DNA of 33,694 bases from assembly GCA_000702845.1 (NCBI GenBank), contig JNKK01000028.1, positions 1 to 33,694 of the forward strand, read 5' to 3'. Both the position numbers and the translations under genes were made by a program. The stretch is from Lachnospiraceae bacterium FE2018. GTDB lineage: Bacteria; Bacillota; Clostridia; Lachnospirales; Lachnospiraceae. Of this stretch, positions 1 to 7,500 are shown piece by piece. The notes under the pieces are model-generated. The model was not told the DNA's origin, did no database searches, and saw only the letters and a program-made list of their open reading frames with translations. Positions within the stretch are counted from its first letter, which is position 1. Every line of letters starts with the position of its first letter.

Positions 1-1
1 A

Positions 2-103
2 GATCAAGAGAGAGCCGATATCATAAAGGATAGAATGAGTGTAAAAGAGTATGAAGATCCTTTCGGGGCGAAGCCTGGAAAGGATCAAAGTAAAAACCAC
101 TAA
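2..103 (+). CDS. tnpA: IS200/IS605-type transposase TnpA, C-terminal end only (cut by window edge)
   Basis: The reading frame is open from the first bases and stops at TAA 101-103. Its last residues include the motif DRMSVKEYEDPF, which matches the tail of IS200-type Y1 transposases. The same tail appears in the next gene as DQLSIKEFIDPF. The HUH and tyrosine parts lie outside the window, so integrity cannot be judged. The stop codon is followed one base later by a perfect TTTA-loop hairpin (105-124) of the kind found at IS200/IS605 ends. Two related transposase genes therefore lie in tandem, in the same orientation. Confidence 0.7.
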   Translation, partial: DQERADIIKDRMSVKEYEDPFGAKPGKDQSKNH

Positions 104-104
104 A

Positions 105-265
105 GCTACCCCTTTAGGGGTGGCCAGGTGATAAATGCAATGTGGCTTGAACGGAGCTCCAGGGCGTGAGCCCTTGGAGCCCCAAAGAGAAAGCCAGCGC
201 CTTTAGACGCTGGCTGGTAACGCGGGCTTATAGCCCGCATCCCGAACCACCCGTTTTACGGGTGG
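105..265. repeat. Array of five short hairpins upstream of tnpA
   Basis: Five consecutive inverted repeats have different stems but similar tiny, mostly A/T-rich loops. They are 105-124 (8-bp stem, one G-T pair, loop TTTA), 156-180 (10 bp with one bulged T, loop GTGA), 192-215 (8 bp), 222-238 (7 bp, loop TAT) and 247-265 (8 bp, loop TTT). IS200/IS605 transposases recognise imperfect subterminal hairpins as single-stranded DNA, so these may be transposase substrates or remnants of several element ends. The last four overlap the apparent 5' end of the following transposase reading frame. Confidence 0.7.
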
Positions 266-696
266 AGGCGATTGTGTTTGCACCAAAGTACCGGCGCCAA
301 ATTATTTATGGGAATATCAAAGCGGATGTTGCAAATATACTCAGTACACTTTGCAAGAGAAAAGGTGTAGAGATTGTAGAAGCAGAATGCTGTAGAGATC
401 ATATACATATGTTAGTAAAAATCCCTCCCAGCCTCAGTGTGTCATCTTTTATGGGATATTTGAAGGGAAAAAGTTCTCTGATGATATACGATCGACATGC
501 AAATCTGAAGTATAAGTATGGCAATAGAAAATTCTGGTGCAGAGGATATTACGTAGATACAGTCGGGAAAAATGCAAAGAAGATAGAAGAATATATAAAG
601 AATCAACTACAGGATGATATCGCATACGATCAGCTGAGCATAAAAGAATTTATTGACCCGTTCACGGGTCAGCCAGTAACACAAGGCAAAAGATAA
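166..696 (+). CDS. tnpA: IS200-type HUH/Y1 transposase TnpA with aberrant N-terminus
   Basis: This is a single-strand transposase of the IS200/IS605 group, which cuts and rejoins subterminal hairpin ends. Visible signatures are FAPKYRRQ near residue 38, the metal-binding HUH pair H79-I-H81, the motif FWCRGYYVDTVG, and the likely catalytic tyrosine Y143 in IEEYIKNQ. The family normally begins with about 15 residues ending in YHIVF/W. Here that stretch is replaced by translated hairpin sequence (residues about 1-32), and the only upstream start is a GTG at 166 that sits inside a hairpin loop without a clear ribosome binding site. A GTG at 262 is the other candidate. The protein may be an N-terminally damaged copy or may use an unrecognised start. 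No TnpB partner is visible. Confidence 0.75.
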   Translation: MSPWSPKEKASAFRRWLVTRAYSPHPEPPVLRVEAIVFAPKYRRQIIYGNIKADVANILSTLCKRKGVEIVEAECCRDHIHMLVKIPPSLSVSSFMGYLKGKSSLMIYDRHANLKYKYGNRKFWCRGYYVDTVGKNAKKIEEYIKNQLQDDIAYDQLSIKEFIDPFTGQPVTQGKR

Positions 697-823
697 ATCC
701 CTTAAAGGGATAGCCTGAGGAATCGGTGCGGTTGGGGCCTTTAGTTTCGTGGGCCCTTTGAGGGCCATGCCGGCAACCGAGCCTTACAGGCTCAGAACAA
801 ACCACCGGCTAAGCCGGTGGTTT
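654..823. repeat. Downstream hairpin cluster of the IS200-type element
   Basis: Further short inverted repeats occur at 654-671 (7 bp, inside the end of tnpA), 697-711 (directly after the stop), 752-766 (6 bp), 779-793 (6 bp, loop TAC) and 799-823 (about 11 bp). An outer pair, 729-734 with 774-779, could enclose part of the cluster. The stop-codon-plus-hairpin arrangement repeats that of the preceding transposase at 101-124. The last hairpin is followed by TTTT and may also end transcription from the left, or from the ABC operon that converges on it. Confidence 0.65.
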
Positions 824-832
824 TGATTCTGG

Positions 833-2971
833 TCAGGGTATGTATGGTGCGAAATCTTTCAGGACAAAGGAAGGGATCTTGCCTGCCCTGATATTCATCC
901 AGTTGTCTTCGGGACGGTAATCGTCCGGATTGTCCTTCAGGTAAACGATGAGCGTCCAGTTATGATCGATGCTGGTCTGCAGCAGCGGCGCATTGAAATC
1001 CGTATCCTGATGCATCGCGCTTTGAATCAGTTCGTGTATTTCTGCCGGATCTGTGTATTCCTTATAAAGATTACTTTCGTCTGTCAGTACACCGTCCGGA
1101 GAGGTACTTTCATCTGCTGATACACCGTCCGGAAGCGTATAGGAACTCAGACGCACTTCGATTCTTTCAATTTCATCGGCATTCAGCATGCGGCTTTCCT
1201 GATAGAGTCCGTTCGCTTTCAGAAATGCAGTTGTCTGCTCGAATCCTTCATAGACCGGATTGGAAAACTGGATCGTCTCGCCGCGATTGTTTACAGGAAC
1301 CGATACGAAGGCACATCCGATGACCGGATGGGTGTCCGCGTAGTTGTAATTCAACATTTCCAGATCGGTTCGGTATGCTTTGCGGAAGGCGTTGTAATCA
1401 ATCTTTTTTTCAGTAAGCTGTGTACTTCCCGGCACAGTATAATACATGCCGACACTGTGTTCCTGCATAAGCTTGTCCATGAACTGATCGTGCCAGATCT
1501 GGGCGGAGCCTTTGCGGTATTCATCCGAATCCGTAACGGCATTCAGTAATGCAGGATCTGAGCGGTTGAGCGGATAGCGTCTTGATACCGTACGCCCGCT
1601 TTGCAGTGTATAGTTGATGGTCACCCGGTCATTTACATTGTCCCACTGATTGTTAAGTGCGGCCTGCAGGCAGCTTTCCGCAAGCGCAGTCACGGATTCT
1701 GTATCCGTCAGCTGCATATAGGACTCCGGAAATGCAGGATAATCGAGATATTTTCCTTCTTCGCTAAGAGAAAGATTTTCATAATTCATACGAACGGATG
1801 CATATTTTACAGATTCCGGCTTTGGAATCCAGCTGTCATATCCAAACAGGTCATAGCGGAAAATGCAGATTACTGCGGCTGTGAGGATCAGGGCACCGGC
1901 CAGCTCGGCCGGATGTGCGAACAGCTTCCTGAAATCATAATGATAAATGATTTCCATGAGGCAGCAGAGCAGCAGGGCAGCCAGAAGCCCGCAGAAAATA
2001 CTTGTCCCCGGGCCGAGATCCCAGACCACGTCGGCCGTTATAATGCCGGATAAAAAGGCGACAGCTATTTTTACGATGGTCCGGACAGGCCGGAAGATAA
2101 CCGCCTGTCCGGCGGATTCATTTTTTCGTCTGCAGTAGGCCAGATAGGCGAGGAGCATAACCGGGACGGCCAGAATTACGTTGCGCCAGATGGCGGCAGT
2201 GCGTGAGTTATTTAAGGCGTTCGCAACCGGATTCAGCAGCAGAGAATAAAATCCGATGCCGGAATCCTCTGTGAATGTATAAAAGGACGCGTGCATCATC
2301 ATTTTGATACCGAAGGTCATCATCATTTCATACACGAAAAATACGCCGACCGCAAGGATGGAGACGACCGGGTTGCCGGTCAGCATTGCTGCGAGCGTGC
2401 CAAATGCAAAGCAGGCCAGAAACGCGGCGAGATCTCTCAGAAAGGCGAATCCGATTCCGTGCAGAAGAATACCGGGGCCTGCCGCACCAAAGCAGATGCC
2501 GGTAAGAAGACTGAGCAGCATGGCGCACACTGCCGAGATCAGATAGATCAGCAGAGAATTCAGGAAGATTCCCCAAAAGTGTGCAGAGCGCTTTACCGGC
2601 TGGCTTTCATAATAATCGACTGCTTTCCGGTTGTGCAAATATGCGTATCCCTGCAGAGACAGCACGACGCCAAGCAGAGATGCAATGAGAAAACCAATGC
2701 CATCCCGCAGAAAGGAGCTGTAGTTCTGAATCATCTGCGTACGGAGCGATGAACCGGCGTCCGGAGCATAGCTGCCGCGTATTGAAAGGAGCAACAGCAG
2801 TGCACCTGCGAAATAGTAGAGCAGCATCAGTACGAGACTCAGCCCTGCGGACCAGAGCCTGCGTTTTAGCAGCTCCCGCTGTGAAATCGTATAACCGGTA
2901 CGGCGGGATGCCCTGCTGACTGCGGATGTGATCTGTCCGGCGTTATCCGAGTATAAGTTTTTTGACGTCAT
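833..2971 (-). CDS. ABC transporter permease, large, with C-terminal extracytoplasmic region
   Basis: This is the membrane subunit of the ABC system encoded with the ATPase just upstream. The protein has about 712 residues. Its first half is rich in hydrophobic segments, including LWSAGLSLVLMLLYYFAGAL, an IGFLIASLLGVVLSL segment and several more up to about residue 375. The second half is hydrophilic and probably outside the membrane. I think this tail resembles the DUF6449-type region of Lachnospiraceae permeases, but that is from memory. I chose ATG at 2971 because GGAGG lies 9 bases upstream; a GTG at 2992 is also open. The start overlaps the ATPase gene by 29 bases, so the two are translationally linked. 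The tail carries an 11-residue duplication (PDGVSADES and PDGVLTDES). The transported substrate is unknown. Confidence 0.85.
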   Translation of the reverse strand: MTSKNLYSDNAGQITSAVSRASRRTGYTISQRELLKRRLWSAGLSLVLMLLYYFAGALLLLLSIRGSYAPDAGSSLRTQMIQNYSSFLRDGIGFLIASLLGVVLSLQGYAYLHNRKAVDYYESQPVKRSAHFWGIFLNSLLIYLISAVCAMLLSLLTGICFGAAGPGILLHGIGFAFLRDLAAFLACFAFGTLAAMLTGNPVVSILAVGVFFVYEMMMTFGIKMMMHASFYTFTEDSGIGFYSLLLNPVANALNNSRTAAIWRNVILAVPVMLLAYLAYCRRKNESAGQAVIFRPVRTIVKIAVAFLSGIITADVVWDLGPGTSIFCGLLAALLLCCLMEIIYHYDFRKLFAHPAELAGALILTAAVICIFRYDLFGYDSWIPKPESVKYASVRMNYENLSLSEEGKYLDYPAFPESYMQLTDTESVTALAESCLQAALNNQWDNVNDRVTINYTLQSGRTVSRRYPLNRSDPALLNAVTDSDEYRKGSAQIWHDQFMDKLMQEHSVGMYYTVPGSTQLTEKKIDYNAFRKAYRTDLEMLNYNYADTHPVIGCAFVSVPVNNRGETIQFSNPVYEGFEQTTAFLKANGLYQESRMLNADEIERIEVRLSSYTLPDGVSADESTSPDGVLTDESNLYKEYTDPAEIHELIQSAMHQDTDFNAPLLQTSIDHNWTLIVYLKDNPDDYRPEDNWMNIRAGKIPSFVLKDFAPYIP
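1072..1133. repeat. 33-bp tandem duplication inside the permease gene
   Basis: Segments 1072-1100 and 1105-1133 are near-identical copies at a 33-base period. They keep the reading frame and add 11 residues to the extracytoplasmic tail of the permease. Confidence 0.75.
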
Positions 2972-3848
2972 AACCTGCCACCTCCGTTTCACTGATAAAG
3001 ATTTCTTCCAGCGTCAGCGGAAGAAGTTCAAAAAAGACAGTCCGCATGCCGGAAAAGCGGGAGAGGATTTCCTCGCGGCTTCCGCGGATAACAAATGTTT
3101 TTAATCTGCCGCGCGTCTCACTGCTTAAGACAGAAAGTCCGGCCATAGCCAGATTGCCTTCTTCTTCATTTTCAAAGACACACTGAACCTTCTGAATGCC
3201 AAGCTTCATCTCTTCCAGATCCTCAGAGAGCAGAAGACCGCCTTTGTGCAGAAGACCGACATGCTCGCAGATATCCTCCAGTTCCCGCAGATTGTGTGAA
3301 GCAATGACCGGTGTCAGGGACCGCTCCGCAATATCTCCGGCAAAAAGTGATTTGACAGCCTGCCGCATGACCGGATCCAGACCGTCAAAGGTCTCATCGC
3401 AGAGCAGATACTTCGTGCCGGCTGATAATCCGGCGATAACGCTCAGCTGTTTCTTCATTCCCTTCGAATAGCCGGAAATGCTGCGTTTCCTGTCGAGACC
3501 GAAATCCGATAGAAGTCTGTCAAACCTGCTGCTGTCAAACTTCGGATAAATACTGCTGTAGTATGACCTGAGATCATTTGCGCAGCTGTTCGGGAAAAAG
3601 TACGGATCATCCGGAATGAAAAAAAGCTCCTGTTTCAATGCGGCGTTGTCAAAGACGGACTGCCCGTCAACCTCTGCCGAACCCCGGTCCGGGCGGAAAA
3701 CCCCCGCCAGAATCCGCAGTAAAGTCGATTTTCCGGCGCCGTTCGTCCCGATCAGCCCGAATACCTGCTCTTCCGAAATGGAGAGCGTCAGATGATCCAG
3801 AGCCTTTACCGGCCCGAACGACTTCTCCAGCTTATTCGTTTTGATCAT
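2943..3848 (-). CDS. ABC transporter ATP-binding protein (YtrB-like)
   Basis: This is the ATPase subunit that powers the adjacent permease at the cytoplasmic face. Walker A is GTNGAGKST (K40), the signature is SGYSKGMKKQ (about residues 125-134), and Walker B ends in CDETFDGLD (D151, E152), with Thr in place of the usual Pro. The Q-loop position reads FIPDDPYFF, so the usual glutamine is Asp. The length of 301 residues is normal for the family. ATG at 3848 is preceded by GGAGG and overlaps the stop of the GntR gene as ATGA, which implies translational coupling. GntR-YtrA regulators paired with such ATPases usually answer to cell-envelope stress or antibiotics; that role is inferred here from family knowledge only. 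Confidence 0.92.
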   Translation of the reverse strand: MIKTNKLEKSFGPVKALDHLTLSISEEQVFGLIGTNGAGKSTLLRILAGVFRPDRGSAEVDGQSVFDNAALKQELFFIPDDPYFFPNSCANDLRSYYSSIYPKFDSSRFDRLLSDFGLDRKRSISGYSKGMKKQLSVIAGLSAGTKYLLCDETFDGLDPVMRQAVKSLFAGDIAERSLTPVIASHNLRELEDICEHVGLLHKGGLLLSEDLEEMKLGIQKVQCVFENEEEGNLAMAGLSVLSSETRGRLKTFVIRGSREEILSRFSGMRTVFFELLPLTLEEIFISETEVAGYDVKKLILG

Positions 3849-4192
3849 AATAAATCCTCCAGTAATTCCTTCTTAGAAATGCCGATTTCCTCTGCCTCAT
3901 TGAGAATCAATTCAATCCGGCTGCGCAGTTCATCCCGTTTCTTTTCTTTGAGGGAAATATCACCGCGTACATAATTCCCGCGTCCTTTCACAGAGTATAA
4001 AAACCCCTGCCGCTCGAGTTCAGCATAGGCTTTCTGGACTGTGTTGGGATTGGTTGACAGATCCATCGCCAGCTTTCTGACAGATGGGAGCTGTTCATCC
4101 GCCTCCAGGACGCCCTTGAGGATCAGGAGCTTAATCCGTTCTGTGATCTGCTCATAGATCGGCCGGCTGTCCTTAAAATCAATAAAAATCAT
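3845..4192 (-). CDS. GntR-family (YtrA subfamily) transcriptional regulator
   Basis: A small DNA-binding repressor of 115 residues. It has an N-terminal winged helix (PIYEQITERIKLLILKG, then LPSVRKLAMDLSTNPNTVQKAYAELERQGFL) and a short C-terminal helical tail in place of a large ligand domain, which is typical of the YtrA group. It is the first gene of a three-gene operon with the ABC ATPase and permease, and AGGAGG lies upstream of its ATG. A perfect 10-bp palindrome overlapping the operon promoter lies 59-92 bases upstream of the gene and is the obvious site for autoregulation. The inducer is not evident from sequence. Confidence 0.93.
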   Translation of the reverse strand: MIFIDFKDSRPIYEQITERIKLLILKGVLEADEQLPSVRKLAMDLSTNPNTVQKAYAELERQGFLYSVKGRGNYVRGDISLKEKKRDELRSRIELILNEAEEIGISKKELLEDLL

Positions 4193-4250
4193 ACATGCTC
4201 CTCCTGCTTCGCCTTTACCTCAATATAGTTCTGTCACTTGAAGAGTGTGT

Positions 4251-4284
4251 ATTAACTGTATTAGATATACTAGTACAGTTAATT
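4251..4284. promoter_or_regulatory. Palindromic operator of the GntR/ABC operon
   Basis: ATTAACTGTA (4251-4260) is mirrored exactly by TACAGTTAAT (4274-4283), with 13 bases between the arms. The site covers the -10 element and part of the spacer of the operon promoter. This fits a dimeric YtrA-type repressor, whose sites are typically long palindromes of this kind. The match of arms and promoter is seen directly; the protein-site pairing is inferred. Confidence 0.8.
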
Positions 4285-4295
4285 CAAATTGTCAA
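4267..4295 (-). promoter_or_regulatory. Sigma-A promoter of the GntR/ABC operon
   Basis: On the minus strand, TTGACA (4290-4295) is followed after 17 bases by TAGTAT (4267-4272), a near-consensus vegetative promoter. The 5' leader would be roughly 70 bases, ending at the AGGAGG of the regulator gene. Confidence 0.8.
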
Positions 4296-4370
4296 TACAA
4301 AACCGAACAAACAGAAAAAAACCTGGTCGTGCGGTGAATCGACCAATAGCCAGACAAGCCGCAAAAGAGT

Positions 4371-4399
4371 TTGTAACATTTATCTGCATCTGATAAAAT
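4371..4399 (+). promoter_or_regulatory. Possible promoter of the transglutaminase-like gene
   Basis: TTGTAA (4371-4376), 17 bases, TAAAAT (4394-4399). The surrounding AT-rich region 4296-4548 holds no gene. The leader would be about 145 bases, and AAGGAG at 4536-4541 precedes the ATG at 4549 by 7 bases. Other AT-rich hexamers nearby make the exact assignment uncertain. Confidence 0.4.
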
Positions 4400-4548
4400 A
4401 TATATTATAAATAACGATTAATGAATATTACCCATTTCCTGATGAAAGATATCTGATCTATTATCAATAACCGCAACATATTATTATTTCTCTTTCATAT
4501 CATAGAGCAGTTATCGATTATGATTCGTACGCTACAAGGAGCAGCAAA

Positions 4549-7500
4549 ATGAGAAAATATTTGTCGGGATTGATGACAGTTTTATTGACTGTTATTTTGA
4601 TGGAATCTGTATTACCGAAAGCTGTTTTTGCCGGTGAACCGGCAGAAACAGCTTCTGTTGTCATGACGACCGGTACCATTAACCTGGATGACAGCGAGAT
4701 CCTGGAAAAGGGCTATATCGATGAATTATTTGGGCTTTCAGAATCTGCGTCAAAAGGAATGCTGAAAGCGCGGCGCATTACACAGGGAAGTAAACTCACC
4801 GGTCCGAATGCAGCTGCGTACCATCTGCTTGCGGGCTATATTGCGGATGTTGCGGCAGGACGGCGGCCGGAGACAGAATTCAGCCTTCCGATTGAATCGC
4901 TCGGCATTGAGGACAAATATTATCTGGCAGAGGACCTTGGTGTTGAGACGCTGTTTCAGGAAAACGGGAGGGCTGTGCCGGAAGCAGTTGCGAAAATGTA
5001 CGAGCTGGCAGGATTCCAGATCGGAAAGGTAATGGACGCGCTGGCAGCGGATTTCCCATATGAATTATACTGGTATGACAAAACGACAGGTTACAGCAGC
5101 AGTTATTATGCATATGGCAGCTATTCAACAGGGGAGCAATTCATTTGTATTCCGACGCCGTTTGAGGTGTCCATGAGTGTATCGGCAGATTATTCAGCTG
5201 ACGGAGCTCTCCGGACTTTTCTGGCAGATACGGAGAAAACCGGGCGCGCTTCAGCTGCCGTTGATTATGCACAGCAGATTGTGGCAGAATATGCGGATCT
5301 TGAAGATTATGAAAAGCTTGATTCCTACCGGCAGAGGATCTGTGACGAAGTATCTTATAATGATGATATTGTCAGTCAGACGGATTTAGTCTATGGAGAT
5401 CCGTGGCAGCTCGTCTATGTATTTGATCAGGATGACACTACCAATGTTGTCTGTGAAGGATATTCCAAGGCCTTTCAGTACCTTTGTGATCAGAGCACAT
5501 TTAAAGGAGATGTCGTCTGCAATTCCATGAGCGGTCATATGGACGGCGGAACCGGAGCCGGTTCACATATGTGGAATGTCGTCACAATCGGCGGCAGTAA
5601 CTATGTCTGTGATATCACAAATGTTGATGATAATTCTGTCGGACATAGAGGAAACAAACTGTTTCTGGCGGGGACGTCAGTCGATGCGGATGCATACGGC
5701 TATACATTTACCTGGGAAAGCGAAACAGAAGGAAACATAATTTATCACGGAGCCACCGTTTTCTATCAGTACGATGATGAAACAATCGCCCAGTATTCAG
5801 AGGAAGAGCGAGTCATTGCTTCTGAGAATTTTGATCCGGAAACTTACATGCTTCCGGATCCGGTCGATATCACAGCTGAATTTACGGATCTCAGGACCAT
5901 ACAAGTCGCCGGGCTGCCTGATGATATCGAAAATCCGACGGCGTACGTTGTGGCTAAAAATGAGGCAGGCGAGATTATGAGTCCGGTTGCCGCTGATGTT
6001 GTTGTAACAGATGGTATCATCGGAATCGGTGATTCGGCACAGCCTGATCGTATTTACGAAGTAAAAATTCGAAGTGACAACTATGGAGAACTCAGATGTG
6101 ACGTTGTATATACGCTGGAATACCCGGCAGGTTTTACCGTTGCGGATGCAATCGAACTGACCGCAGATACAGAAGCTGAAGTTGTGTTCGACCAGTGGAA
6201 TGATCCGGTTCATTTCTCGTTTGTTCCGGATGAAGATGCAGTCTATCTTTTCCGAAGCACCCTTCCGGAAGCAGGCATTCCGTTCGGGACTGTTTTTGGT
6301 ACAGATAACCAGGCGATCGCATGGCATGACCCGGAAATCGGAACAGAATTTGAGATTCATGTTCATCTGGAGGCCGGGAAAACCTATTATCTGAAAGCGT
6401 GTATCGATGCAGAAGGTTCAGCGGGATCCTGCAATTATCAGGTGGTTGTAAGTAAAAAGACAGATGAGACAGAGTGCGAGCATGTCTGGGGAGACTGGGA
6501 AGTTACACAGGAAGCCACCTGTACGAAAGATGGCCTGGAAACAAGAGTCTGTACCATTGACCCGACCCACACAGAAACAAACGTGATCAAGGCAGCGGGA
6601 CATCATTTTGACAAATCGGTAGAACCGGTCTGGATCTGGGAGGAAAATGAGACTTCTGTCTATACAGCAGATGCGGCATTTACCTGTACAAATTGCGGAG
6701 AAACTGAGTTGATTGAAGCATCTATCAGTTCGGTACACCAGGATCCGAAACCGGAAGAAGACGGATGGATCGTCTATACGGCAATCGTCGGATTTGAAGG
6801 ACAGGAATACACGGATGAAAAACCAGTCGTGATTCCGGCGACCGGTTATACCTACACAGAAGAACCTGAGTGGACCTGGGCAAGTGATTACAGCGCAGCT
6901 ACAGCCACATTCAGATGTAATGAAGATCCGGAAAAAGATCTGATAATCGACGCAGATATAATAGTGGAAGAAGTGCCGGCGACCTGTACGGAAGATGGTG
7001 AAATCACATACACGGCCGAAGTGACGTACAATGATAATACATTTACAGATATAAAATCTGATCCGATCCAGGCGGCTGGACACAGCTATGAAGAACCTGT
7101 ATGGGAATGGGAAGGTGATTACGACAGAGGATTCACCGTAACAGTAACGTTCAGATGCATCCATGGAGATGACACGCAGACCAAAGAAGCTGACATTATT
7201 TCAGAAGAAGTCAAAAATGCCGCGACATGCCAGTCCACCGGTGAAATTGTTTACACAGCATCTGCAACAGGGATAGATGGTGAGGTATTAACATCGATTT
7301 ATAATGTCTTTATTCCTAAGACAGATCAGCATGTTTTAGGAGAGATCGTCGGGGAAGCTGCCGCGACCTGCACGGAACAAGGACATGAAGCTTATTACGA
7401 ATGCAGTGTCTGCGGAAAGCTCTTTAAAGATGCGAGCGGGACAGAGGAAACAACCCGTGAAGAGATCATGATCCCGGCATCCGGTCATGATTATGCACAG

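Noticed and set aside
4195-4410. Small plus-strand reading frame of 71 codons
   Set aside because: It lies over the GntR operon promoter and operator, lacks a ribosome binding site and resembles no protein.
6418-7164. Minus-strand reading frame of 248 codons within the transglutaminase-like gene
   Set aside because: It is antisense to a well-supported coding frame, has no initiation signals and shows low-complexity Cys/Phe/Arg composition.
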